A stretch of 64,000 bases of DNA from Lysinibacillus sp. SGAir0095 (GTDB lineage: Bacteria; Bacillota; Bacilli; Bacillales_A; Planococcaceae). The stretch covers positions 1,884,001-1,948,000 of the forward strand of contig NZ_CP028083.1 in assembly GCF_005491425.1 (NCBI RefSeq). The letters run 5' to 3'. The notes beneath the pieces are model-generated. The model was not told the DNA's origin, made no database searches, and worked only from the letters and a program-made list of their open reading frames with translations. Of the stretch, positions 1 to 7,615 are shown in pieces. The position numbers and the translations under genes were made by a program. Position 1 is the stretch's first letter. Every line of letters starts with the position of its first letter.

Positions 1-14
1 CCATAGAAATGCTA

Positions 15-57
15 AAGGGGTATCCGAGAAATTCGGATACCCCTTGTCCAATTTTTT
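15..57. terminator. Intrinsic terminator hairpin
   Basis: A perfect 13-bp stem (15-27 pairs with 33-45) around a 5-nt loop is followed by a T-rich run at 51-57. The stem is GC-rich in its middle. It would end a plus-strand gene lying left of the window; read on the minus strand it lies downstream of the small peptide at 101-172. Confidence 0.7.
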
Positions 58-64
58 GAGCAAA

Positions 65-90
65 AAAGGCTACTGATTGCAGTAGCTTTT
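65..90. terminator. Second, bidirectional hairpin terminator
   Basis: Stem gctactg/cagtagc (69-75 with 80-86), extended by A/T pairs, has U-rich tails in both directions. On the minus strand it lies about 10 nt after the stop codon of the small ORF at 101-172, so it can end that transcript. Confidence 0.65.
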
Positions 91-100
91 ACCATGTGAA

Positions 101-172
101 TTAGTCAGTAAAGCACATAGATGTTAAGTAACCTAGTAATAGTAATAAACCAAATCCTGCTGCGATTTCCAT
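101..172 (-). CDS. Small hydrophobic membrane peptide, KdpF-like
   Basis: A 23-residue ORF starts at ATG 172 behind a strong aagggagg site (181-188). The product is almost wholly one membrane segment with a run of leucines and an LLGYL motif. That motif recalls KdpF, the tiny subunit that stabilises the KdpABC potassium ATPase, but the usual basic/EKF tail is absent and it ends in Thr-Asp. A hairpin follows at once, and no kdpA is visible because the window ends. A 13-bp palindrome (212-224) sits upstream and could be an operator. The ORF itself is well supported by its start signals; the KdpF assignment is an inference from pattern alone. It could be an unrelated orphan membrane peptide. Confidence 0.5.
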   Translation of the reverse strand: MEIAAGFGLLLLLGYLTSMCFTD

Positions 173-319
173 ACTGTAAACCTCCCTTGATAAAAAAAAC
201 ACGCTTTATTTACAATATTATTGTACAATGAAATAGAAAAAGATGAAACCTTTTAATGATTGAAACGTATTAGTTAATAGAAGGTTTTTACAAAATTGTG
301 CGATATTGAAGGTGATTCC

Positions 320-925
320 ATGAAAAAATGGTTACAGAAAACACTTGTAATAACAGTAGCATTATTAACATTTGGATTAATTACACCGAATCATGAAATT
401 TGGGATAATCTAGATAACGGCCAATCTAATAATGGTTCAGAGGGTACTAATGTAGCCAGCAATACAACCGAACCAACATCAACTCTCGTCGAAGATAGTT
501 TTTCCAATCTAGAAACGATTGATACGCCAGATATAGAACCTATATTAGTCGCAGCAAAAGAACAATCATACATAAAATTTGGTTCAAGAATTGCTCCTGT
601 GATCAGTAATGAATTCGAAAACAGAATCTACCCAAAACTAGAAGAAGTAATTGAGTTGACATTATCAGGTCTAGATGGAGATTCGTTTAAATACTTAGCA
701 ATTTCAAATCAGCCAAGTGGTGAATACAATGAAAAAATATTTAATATTTCAGATGGGACAAGCGGAAAAGATCTAATCCGGTTCCACGTCCGCACTGAAA
801 AGCGTCCACAAGACGGCTATTACTATAACTTTCATTATCACACTTCAGAAGACAATTTTATCGCACACCATTCTTTAGGTGAAATTTATTGGAGTAAAAA
901 CACACCTCCGAAATGGTTATCCTAA
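320..925 (+). CDS. ypjP: YpjP-like protein
   Basis: A 201-residue protein with an N-terminal hydrophobic segment (about residues 7-25) that could be a signal peptide or anchor, then an acidic Ser/Thr/Asn-rich linker and a conserved C-terminal half. The stretches KFGSRIAPVI, RFHVR, NFHYH and GEIYW.KNTPP are what I recall of the B. subtilis YpjP family, whose function is unknown. The ATG at 320 is chosen over the upstream TTG at 296 because it directly follows a gaaggtga site and begins a normal MKKW export signal. In B. subtilis ypjP lies by thyB and dfrA; here those genes are 16 and 23 kb away, which suggests insertions between backbone genes. A strong terminator follows. Confidence 0.85.
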   Translation: MKKWLQKTLVITVALLTFGLITPNHEIWDNLDNGQSNNGSEGTNVASNTTEPTSTLVEDSFSNLETIDTPDIEPILVAAKEQSYIKFGSRIAPVISNEFENRIYPKLEEVIELTLSGLDGDSFKYLAISNQPSGEYNEKIFNISDGTSGKDLIRFHVRTEKRPQDGYYYNFHYHTSEDNFIAHHSLGEIYWSKNTPPKWLS

Positions 926-933
926 AATAACGT

Positions 934-965
934 AAACACTCGTAGTTATCTATGAGTGTTTTTTT
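934..965 (+). terminator. Intrinsic terminator after ypjP
   Basis: A 12-bp stem (934-945 with 950-961, one G-T pair) around a ttat loop runs straight into seven T residues. It begins about 9 nt after the ypjP stop. Confidence 0.85.
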
Positions 966-1120
966 GTATTAAAAATTTAGTATTACCTATGTTTAAAATT
1001 GGATTTTTGCTTAAAGGAAAAGTTGGTTTAAATTTGATTGTTTAACCAAAAGTGAAGTTGGTAATAATAGGGTTTATAGGGAATTATGGGTAGGTTTATA
1101 AAAAATAGGAGGAAGAATAG

Positions 1121-1603
1121 ATGAGTAAAAATTTTAAGTTATTGTATGATATAAGACAAATTAAGAAGTTCTTTGATGGTGCTTTAAATCTGGATATTTA
1201 CGATGCACATACCATGGGGAATTATGTAAAAAGGAACACCAAGGATTTAAGTGTCTCAGAACTTGAAATTATGATGAACACAATTCAAGAAGTAATAGAA
1301 AATAAAAAATCGATTCAATCATTCTTTGTAAGCTTATTTAACGGTATAATTGTAATCATTGCTGTTCTTATAGCTTCTTATATGTCAGGCTATGTACTAA
1401 TAAATAATGAATTAATTGAAGCGGACGTATCAGTTGCAATGGATTATTTAAATCAATTTCTGATGTTTATCACTTTCTTTGGTATTGTATATGTACTATT
1501 ATTTGCCTTTTATTTTTATTGGAAAAATAGAGCAGGAAGAATGCGAAATAAATTATACGATACAGTTAAAATAACAATAAATATTAAGAACAATGTATAC
1601 TAG
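1121..1603 (+). CDS. Hypothetical two-span membrane protein
   Basis: A 160-residue protein I do not recognise. It has a soluble, charged N-terminal half (about 1-62) and two membrane segments (about 65-90 and 108-132) joined by a short acidic loop, then a basic C-terminal tail. The start at 1121 has a clear aggagg site 8-14 nt upstream. It stands alone between two terminators, so it is probably monocistronic. The positive-inside rule puts both ends in the cytoplasm. No catalytic motif is visible. Confidence 0.75.
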   Translation: MSKNFKLLYDIRQIKKFFDGALNLDIYDAHTMGNYVKRNTKDLSVSELEIMMNTIQEVIENKKSIQSFFVSLFNGIIVIIAVLIASYMSGYVLINNELIEADVSVAMDYLNQFLMFITFFGIVYVLLFAFYFYWKNRAGRMRNKLYDTVKITINIKNNVY

Positions 1604-1627
1604 CATCCTAAAACAGGATGCTTTTTT
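1602..1627 (+). terminator. Intrinsic terminator overlapping the stop codon
   Basis: The stem gcatcct/aggatgc with a 5-nt loop and six T residues begins inside the stop codon of the preceding membrane-protein gene. Confidence 0.85.
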
Positions 1628-1916
1628 GGATTAGGTAAATTAATCATTTTTAGACTTCCTTTTGAACTCTTGTTATTGATAGCAATGCTATTGCACAATT
1701 CAAAATCCAACGAATTTAAATGTCAATGATTCACCTTCCTTATGCTTATATTTTGCTCAATTGGAACTATTTTATTGGCCAATTGAGTTGAGACATGATG
1801 AATAACTTTTGCATAAGATGAGTAAATTACAATTAAATAATTTATTTTGTTTTGAATAGTGAAAAATTTATCATTTCAAGGTAAAATAAAGATATAACAT
1901 TTTGAGGAGGATGCCG
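1628..1916. other. Intergenic region, nothing recognised
   Basis: About 290 bases between a terminator and the next small gene. AT-rich. I found no convincing ORF, promoter pair or hairpin apart from scattered TTGAAT- and TAAAAT-like hexamers at unsuitable spacing. Confidence 0.5.
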
Positions 1917-2108
1917 ATGATAACCGGTCAGTTAGAGCGAGCGTTTCAATTAGCAGAGAAACATAAACTCGACGTAAGCACAATTTTGGAGTTAAACAAA
2001 ATTATTATGAAGGAGGTCAATTCATCTCCTAAAACTGAAGAAAAAATTCTGCAACAAATTCTTCAAATTCTTGAAAATAACAAACAAATTTTACGGGAGG
2101 CAACATAA
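1917..2108 (+). CDS. Small hypothetical helical protein
   Basis: A 63-residue, mostly helical, charged protein of unknown function. The ATG at 1917 is chosen because the gaggagg site (1904-1910) lies 6 nt before it; the ATG at 1911 abuts that site, and a longer frame from TTG 1902 would contain it. The length and helical pattern loosely recall Spo0E-type small phosphatases, but the SQELD signature of that family is not present, so I do not assign it. Its last codons contain a gggagg site that may serve the tiny ORF at 2112. Confidence 0.6.
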   Translation: MITGQLERAFQLAEKHKLDVSTILELNKIIMKEVNSSPKTEEKILQQILQILENNKQILREAT

Positions 2109-2111
2109 CAA

Positions 2112-2159
2112 TTGGAAAAACAACTTGAATTGTATGATGATTTAGACACATTTGATTAA
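2112..2159 (+). CDS. Possible 15-residue acidic peptide
   Basis: A 15-codon frame from TTG 2112 lies behind a gggagg site (2094-2099) at the end of the preceding gene and just ahead of a strong terminator. The product is acidic (six Asp/Glu). Spacing and position fit a coupled micro-ORF, but so short a frame can arise by chance. Confidence 0.3.
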   Translation: MEKQLELYDDLDTFD

Positions 2160-2204
2160 AGGCGCTGCTCAGCATGTAATGGTAATACGAGCAGCGCCTT
2201 TTTT
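2159..2204 (+). terminator. Strong intrinsic terminator
   Basis: A 12-bp GC-rich stem (2159-2170 with 2189-2200) with an 18-nt loop is followed by a T-run. It isolates the molybdoenzyme island from the genes before it. Confidence 0.9.
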
Positions 2205-2352
2205 ATTTTATCTAAAAACATACGGATTTAAAGGTGTCATCAGTACGTTAGATGTTATCGTTCTTGAAAAATCAAAAATTTTTCTTTTTATTGACTAATA
2301 ATTTCGAATTTTGTTAATATAATGAAAAGTTTTGGTGGAGGAGGTTGTTTCT

Positions 2353-3402
2353 ATGTCTAAATTACAAGAGTTTCAAGTGATTTCTCGCCATATGCAGCTT
2401 GCTTGGGAAAAGAATGAACAAACCGTATTAGTAATTTTAGCCGATGCAAAAGGTTCTGCGTACCGTTTACCAGGTACGAAAATGCTGATGACTTCTGGCG
2501 GGACGATGGTCGGTACAATTAGTGGTGGTTGTTTGGAAAACGATTTATATGAATGGGCTTTAAAAGTTTTTAAAAGTAATCAAATCATGACTTTACAATA
2601 TGATCTAAGCGAAACCGAAATTTGGAGCTTGGGAATTGGTTGTAAAGGAAATTTGGAATTTATTTTTCTCCCAATCCAACCTCAAAATCTTCTTTTCAAT
2701 AAAATTAATGAATTTTTATCCCTTAATCTTCCTTTTACTTTTATAATAGATATGGAAAACGGTGAAATGGCTGCTCTAGAGACAGGTAATCCCGAAGTTC
2801 ACAATAAGGCCAATTTTCCAATAGACATTTTAGAATATGCAGATTCTGCTATTCCTAAGCAAACTCGAGCAGAAATCGTTTTAAACAAAGATAAGCGATA
2901 TTATATGGATGTAGTAAAACCGAGTGAGAGATTAATAATAGCCGGAGCAGGCAAAGATGCTATTCCTGTCGTTGATTTAGCATGGAGAGCAGGGTTTTCA
3001 GTTACTGTATTAGATACCCGTGCTCACTTTAATAACGAACAATATTTTCCTGGGGCAACTCATCTTACGCAGGAGTTAGAAAGTCTTTTAAAAGAAGAGC
3101 TCGTCAATTGCTGGTGGATTATTATGAATCATCATCAAGAAAAGGATGAAGAAAGCCTAAAATTGGCCATCGAAACATCACCTCAATATATAGGCGTTTT
3201 GGGTCCCACATATCGAACGAACGAAATGCTCTCAAATATTGGTTATTCTCTTGAGAGTGCGCCAATACACTCCCCAATAGGCTTAGATCTTGGTGCAGAA
3301 TCGAGTGATGAAGTGGCTATTAGTATCATTTCAGAGCTAATGAGCATAAGAGCTGGTCGTTCGCAAAATCATTTACATGGGATAGGGAAAATACATGTGT
3401 AA
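2353..3402 (+). CDS. pucA: XdhC/CoxI family molybdoenzyme maturation protein (PucA-like)
   Basis: A 349-residue XdhC-family protein. In this family the protein binds molybdenum cofactor, helps its sulfuration and delivers it to xanthine dehydrogenase-type enzymes. The N-terminal XdhC_CoxI domain carries GSAYRLPG (34-41) and SGGCLE (57-62); the C-terminal Rossmann domain begins near residue 194 with an AGAGKDA turn. ATG 2353 is chosen because ggaggagg (2337-2344) lies 8 nt upstream; the frame opens earlier at TTG 2332, before that site. It overlaps the next gene by 8 nt, so the two are probably translationally coupled. It is the first gene of the Moco/hydroxylase island; a TTGACT hexamer at 2291 with AT-rich -10 candidates lies upstream. 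Confidence 0.9.
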   Translation: MSKLQEFQVISRHMQLAWEKNEQTVLVILADAKGSAYRLPGTKMLMTSGGTMVGTISGGCLENDLYEWALKVFKSNQIMTLQYDLSETEIWSLGIGCKGNLEFIFLPIQPQNLLFNKINEFLSLNLPFTFIIDMENGEMAALETGNPEVHNKANFPIDILEYADSAIPKQTRAEIVLNKDKRYYMDVVKPSERLIIAGAGKDAIPVVDLAWRAGFSVTVLDTRAHFNNEQYFPGATHLTQELESLLKEELVNCWWIIMNHHQEKDEESLKLAIETSPQYIGVLGPTYRTNEMLSNIGYSLESAPIHSPIGLDLGAESSDEVAISIISELMSIRAGRSQNHLHGIGKIHV

Positions 3403-3997
3403 AATAGGTGCTATTATATTAGCAGCTGGTCAATCTGCTCGTATGGGGAAACCCAAGCTGTTTTTACCTTATTTAAATGCTCCACTTATACATTATCCTG
3501 TTTCGGTAGCGGTGTCGCAAAAATTTAAGCCAATCATAGTTGTTGGAGGAAAATACTTTCAACAGTTACAATTGGAATTAAGTGAATTTTCGAATCAAAT
3601 AGCAATCGTTCATAACCCTGAATATGAAAGGGGTATGTCTTCTTCTTTAAAAGCTGGTATCAATGCAATAGATGCGGAAGTGGATGGAGTTTTCATTTTT
3701 TTAGGTGATCAGCCATTTGTTTCAAATGATGTTGTTCAAAATCTAATTCATGTTTATAGGCAAAACAAGAAAAAAGGTATAAAAATCATTCGTCCACGAT
3801 ATGCCACGCAGCACGGACATCCGATTTTATTTGATAAGAGCTTATTCCATGAATTTCAGTCCTTAAAAGGAGATGAAGGAGGGAAAAGTATTATTAAAGC
3901 AAATGAAGATAAATTAATAGTTGTTGACTTTGAAAATACTAGATTGAATTTAGATATTGATACCCCACAAGAGTACGAATCTCTTTTTCAATCATAA
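3395..3997 (+). CDS. pucB: MocA/PucB-type molybdenum cofactor nucleotidyltransferase
   Basis: A 200-residue member of the MobA-like NTP-transferase family. The signature LAAGQSARMGKPK (residues 9-21) binds the nucleotide, and LGDQPFV (about 108) and HGHP are further family motifs. MocA enzymes join CMP to molybdopterin to give the cytosine dinucleotide cofactor used by many xanthine dehydrogenase-family hydroxylases. Pairing with an XdhC protein and a downstream hydroxylase fits MocA better than guanylyl-adding MobA. In B. subtilis the same XdhC-MocA pair is pucA-pucB. The start overlaps the end of pucA. Nucleotide preference (CTP or GTP) cannot be fixed by eye. Confidence 0.88.
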   Translation: MCKIGAIILAAGQSARMGKPKLFLPYLNAPLIHYPVSVAVSQKFKPIIVVGGKYFQQLQLELSEFSNQIAIVHNPEYERGMSSSLKAGINAIDAEVDGVFIFLGDQPFVSNDVVQNLIHVYRQNKKKGIKIIRPRYATQHGHPILFDKSLFHEFQSLKGDEGGKSIIKANEDKLIVVDFENTRLNLDIDTPQEYESLFQS

Positions 3998-4017
3998 CTA
4001 AAGGAGTGTGGTGCAGT

Positions 4018-5031
4018 ATGACAATTATGGATTCGCTAAATAGACCACTCCGTGATTTACGAATTTCCGTTATGGATCAATGTAATCTTCGCTGTACGTA
4101 TTGCATGCCAAAAGAAGTTTTTGGAGCAGATTATTCTTTTCTTCCTGCTGAAAAGTTATTAACATTTAACGAGATTGAGAATCTAGTAAGGATTTTTGCT
4201 CATTTAGGTGTGAAAAAGATTCGGTTAACTGGTGGAGAACCTCTGCTCAGAAAGGATTTACCTCTTCTGATTGAACAAGTTAATAAAATTCAAGGGATAG
4301 AAGATGTTGCCCTGACTACAAATGGAATTCTATTGGGGCATTATGCACAAAAGTTAAAGGATGCTGGTTTAAAGCGTATTAATGTTAGTGTAGATAGTCT
4401 TAGTCCGACGAATTATGGCAAGATGAATGGACGGAACTTTCCCATAACAAGGGTTTTAAAGTCCATTGAACAAGCCGCTTCTTTGGGGCTAAAAATTAAA
4501 ATTAACATGGTGGTGCAAAGGGGATTAAATGAAGTAGATATAGTGCCACTAGCGAAATATTGTTATGAAAAAGGGTATACTTTGAGATTCATTGAGTTTA
4601 TGGATGTGGGTAATACCAACGGGTGGGATATGGAAAAGGTTGTACCAAGTAAAGAAATTCTAAACAACCTTCAAGAAGTAATGCCACTTGAACCAGTTGA
4701 ACCGGATTATTTGGGCGAAGTTGCAAAACGGTATCGATATAAGAATACGGATACGGAAGTGGGCTTTATTTCATCTATATCTGAAAGCTTCTGTTCATCC
4801 TGTAACCGAGCAAGAATTTCAGCAGATGGAAAGTTATTTACATGCTTATTTGCTACACAGGGGACTGATTTAGTCGGTTTAATAAGAAATAAAGATCTAA
4901 CAGATGAGGACATAGCACTTTCTATTTCAAACCTTTGGAATAAAAGAGAAGACCGCTATTCAGACCAAAGAGTCGAGTTAAGTAAAAAACCATCAAAAAA
5001 GAAGATTGAAATGTCTTATATAGGAGGCTGA
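4018..5031 (+). CDS. moaA: GTP 3',8-cyclase MoaA
   Basis: A 337-residue radical-SAM enzyme that, with MoaC, turns GTP into cyclic pyranopterin monophosphate, the first step of molybdenum cofactor synthesis. The N-terminal SAM cluster motif CNLRCTYC (Cys 22, 26, 29), the GGEPLLR motif and the C-terminal cluster CSSC-N13-C are all present, and it ends in the required GG tail. ATG 4018 is chosen over GTG 4006, which overlaps the aaggag site; ATG 4027 is also possible. It follows pucB by about 20 nt and is probably in the same operon. Confidence 0.95.
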   Translation: MTIMDSLNRPLRDLRISVMDQCNLRCTYCMPKEVFGADYSFLPAEKLLTFNEIENLVRIFAHLGVKKIRLTGGEPLLRKDLPLLIEQVNKIQGIEDVALTTNGILLGHYAQKLKDAGLKRINVSVDSLSPTNYGKMNGRNFPITRVLKSIEQAASLGLKIKINMVVQRGLNEVDIVPLAKYCYEKGYTLRFIEFMDVGNTNGWDMEKVVPSKEILNNLQEVMPLEPVEPDYLGEVAKRYRYKNTDTEVGFISSISESFCSSCNRARISADGKLFTCLFATQGTDLVGLIRNKDLTDEDIALSISNLWNKREDRYSDQRVELSKKPSKKKIEMSYIGG

Positions 5032-5056
5032 CTCTTCTTTTTTAAAGGGGAATTTT

Positions 5057-5830
5057 ATGAAAAAACGAGTGTATATATGTTTTGTTTTTTTAGCTGTTGT
5101 TATGGGTGGGTGCTCTTATTCCAGTACAGAAAAGGAAGATCCCATTGTATTAACAATCTCAGCAGCATCTAGTTTGCAAGATGTGTTAAAGGCAATTTCC
5201 GAAGAGTTTCAAAAAAAGCATACAAACATTGAGATCCAATATAATTTCGGAGCTTCTGGCTCTCTAGCAAAGCAAATTGAACAAGGAGCACCTGTTGATT
5301 TGTTTTTTTCCGCCTCAAGTGAGAAATTCAATGACTTAATTTCAAAAGAACTTATTCAAGAAAGTGCTACGTTTATTAGTAATCAACTTGTTTTAATAAC
5401 TGCTGAAGATGGGGAATTACAGCTAGAAAAAATTGAAGATTTAATTTCAGATGAAGTCCATAAAGTTTCGATTGGTTCCCCATCTATTGTCCCTGCAGGC
5501 ACTTATGCAAAACAATCATTAGATCAATTAAATTTATGGCCAAAAATTGAAAGTAAGATAGTTTATGCAAAGGATGTTAGACAAGTTCTAACATATGTGG
5601 AAACGGGGAATGTAGCTGCTGGGTTTGTCTATAAAACAGATGCCATTGTCTCAGAAAATGTAAAGATTATCACGACTGTCGATGAAGAAAGCCATGATTT
5701 AATTACATATCCTGTCGGAATTCTTAAAAATACGGGTTCCCTTTCAGAAGCAAAACAATTTTATGATTTTTTACAGAGTGCAGAAGTAAAGGAGATCTGG
5801 ATTAAATACGGATTTACATACATTCAATAA
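5057..5830 (+). CDS. modA: Molybdate-binding lipoprotein ModA
   Basis: A 257-residue periplasmic-type binding protein anchored to the outer face of the membrane. The signal peptide ends in a lipobox, VMGGC, with the lipid-bearing Cys at residue 19. The mature part shows the ModA pattern SAASSLQDV, FGASGSLAKQI, FFSAS and PAGTYAKQ, where the Ser/Ala backbone positions bind the oxyanion. It delivers molybdate to ModB. Its site inside a Moco operon favours molybdate over tungstate or sulfate. A usable ribosome site (aaagggg) precedes ATG 5057. Confidence 0.92.
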   Translation: MKKRVYICFVFLAVVMGGCSYSSTEKEDPIVLTISAASSLQDVLKAISEEFQKKHTNIEIQYNFGASGSLAKQIEQGAPVDLFFSASSEKFNDLISKELIQESATFISNQLVLITAEDGELQLEKIEDLISDEVHKVSIGSPSIVPAGTYAKQSLDQLNLWPKIESKIVYAKDVRQVLTYVETGNVAAGFVYKTDAIVSENVKIITTVDEESHDLITYPVGILKNTGSLSEAKQFYDFLQSAEVKEIWIKYGFTYIQ

Positions 5831-5911
5831 ATTAACAATTTTAGACGCATTCATCGAGGTAACGAAGGGTGCAATATAACGTGGAAGTTGATATGGAATA
5901 GAGGGAGTTTT

Positions 5912-6583
5912 ATGTGGAATCAGTTTTGGGAACCGATTCAATTATCGGTAACAGTAACAATTGCTGCAAGTGCCATAGTTATTTTAGCTGGTACACTATT
6001 AGGTTATGTTTTTGCTCGAAAAGTCTTTAAATTTAAGGTGCTGCTTGAAACACTGTTTATGCTTCCATTAGTCCTTCCTCCCTCAGTCATTGGTTTTTTA
6101 TTAATCGTTATTTTTGGTAACCAGAGTTTTATTGGCGGTATGATAAAAGCAATATTTGGTCAAACACTATTGTTTACATGGCATGCAGCTGTTATTGCAG
6201 CTAGTGTAGTCGCTTTTCCTTTAATGTTTCAAACGGCAAAAGCAGGTTTCCAGAGCATTCATAATGGGGTTGAAGAGGCAGCAATAGACTTGGGAGCTAA
6301 CACAAGACAAGTATTTCTACGGGTATCACTACCTCTAGCAAGAAAAGCGCTCATAGCTGGCTGTGTTCTAAGTAGTGCAAGAGCGATAGGTGAATTTGGA
6401 GCAACACTGATGTTTGCCGGGAATATTCCTGGAGTGTCCCAAACAGTTCCAACAGCCATTTATATGGCAATCGATAATGGGAATATGTTTCTTGCTTGGG
6501 CATGGGTGATTACGATCATGATTTTATCCTTTTTCCTATTATTTTTTGTTCGCTCAAAAGAAAAAAATGAAGGGACTTACTAA
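5912..6583 (+). CDS. modB: Molybdate ABC transporter permease ModB
   Basis: A 223-residue inner-membrane permease with five or six membrane segments. The cytoplasmic EAA loop is visible as EEAAIDLGA...FLRVSLPLARKALI (about residues 116-144) and is where the ATPase partner docks; RAIGEFGATLMFAGN is typical of ModB. ATG 5912 follows an agaggga site; the earlier TTG at 5888 lacks one. No modC ATPase follows: the next gene, moeB, starts 3 nt after the stop. The permease must therefore use an ATPase encoded elsewhere or shared with another importer. Confidence 0.92.
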   Translation: MWNQFWEPIQLSVTVTIAASAIVILAGTLLGYVFARKVFKFKVLLETLFMLPLVLPPSVIGFLLIVIFGNQSFIGGMIKAIFGQTLLFTWHAAVIAASVVAFPLMFQTAKAGFQSIHNGVEEAAIDLGANTRQVFLRVSLPLARKALIAGCVLSSARAIGEFGATLMFAGNIPGVSQTVPTAIYMAIDNGNMFLAWAWVITIMILSFFLLFFVRSKEKNEGTY

Positions 6584-6586
6584 AAG

Positions 6587-7603
6587 ATGGACAATCGATA
6601 TTATAAGCAAGAACTGTGTTCCTTTGTAGGCGAACAAGGACAAAAGAATATTTCAAAAAAACATGTGTTAATTGTAGGTATGGGGGCCCTCGGAAGTGCG
6701 AACGCAGAGATGCTTGTTCGTGCGGGAATTGGTACATTAACGATTGTAGATCGAGATTACGTGGAGTGGAGTAATTTACATAGACAGCAGTTATATAGTG
6801 AAGCGGATTGTAACGAGGTTATTCCAAAGGCGGTTGCTGCCAAACGAAGATTATCAGCTATAAACAGTGAAGTGAAAATAAATGATTTTGTGATGGATGC
6901 AGACAATATAAATTTACCTCCATTATTGAAAGACGCTGATATCATCATTGATGCTTCGGATAATTTTGATATTCGCTTTATCTTAAACGATTTATCTCAA
7001 AAATTCCATATTCCCTTTATTTTCGGTTCCTGTGTTGCCAGCTACGGGATGACTTATACAATAATACCGGGTAAAACGCCTTGTCTTCACTGCCTTTTAA
7101 AGAAAATCCCGATGACAGGGGCAACTTGTGATCATGTCGGAGTCATTAATCCAATTGTACAAATGATTGCAACGCACCAGGTAACTGAATGCATAAAATT
7201 ACTAGTAGAGGATTTTGATTCGCTTAGAAAGACTTTTTTATCAATTGATTTATGGAAAAACCAAAACTATACTTTTCGCGTAGATAAGGCAAAAAGTGCT
7301 GAATGTCTATCTTGCGGATCTGATGCAACGTATCCCTATTTGCACTATGAGACACAAACTAAAACTTCAGTATTGTGTGGTCGAAATACAGTCCAATTAC
7401 GTCCGCCAACTCACAGTAGCTTCAGCTTAGAGAGGCTAGAAGCAAAGCTGAATAAATTTCATATTGTAAAACGAAACCCATACTTATTGACGTGTGAATT
7501 TGAATCTTGCCGTTTTGTTTTCTTTCAGGATGGTCGAGTTTTTATCCACGGAATAGATGACGTTCTAAAGGCAAAAAAACTCTATTACAGTTTAATAGGC
7601 TAA
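6587..7603 (+). CDS. moeB: MoeB/ThiF-family adenylyltransferase
   Basis: A 338-residue E1-like enzyme that adenylates the C-terminal glycine of a sulfur-carrier protein, here most likely MoaD. The nucleotide-binding GMGALGS loop (residues 31-37), the DRDYVEWSNLHRQ motif and two CxxC zinc pairs (CLHC and CLSC) are present. The C-terminal 90 residues are not rhodanese-like but resemble the extension seen in Bacillus MoeB/ThiF proteins. The setting, between modB and moeA with moaD downstream, favours MoeB over ThiF. It starts 3 nt after modB, which implies coupling. Confidence 0.88.
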   Translation: MDNRYYKQELCSFVGEQGQKNISKKHVLIVGMGALGSANAEMLVRAGIGTLTIVDRDYVEWSNLHRQQLYSEADCNEVIPKAVAAKRRLSAINSEVKINDFVMDADNINLPPLLKDADIIIDASDNFDIRFILNDLSQKFHIPFIFGSCVASYGMTYTIIPGKTPCLHCLLKKIPMTGATCDHVGVINPIVQMIATHQVTECIKLLVEDFDSLRKTFLSIDLWKNQNYTFRVDKAKSAECLSCGSDATYPYLHYETQTKTSVLCGRNTVQLRPPTHSSFSLERLEAKLNKFHIVKRNPYLLTCEFESCRFVFFQDGRVFIHGIDDVLKAKKLYYSLIG

Positions 7604-7615
7604 GAGGTGAAGAAC

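Noticed and set aside
391..573. Open frame on the minus strand within ypjP
   Set aside because: It lies wholly inside a well-supported gene on the other strand, lacks a ribosome site and has no protein-like pattern; many similar shadow frames across the window were left out for the same reason.
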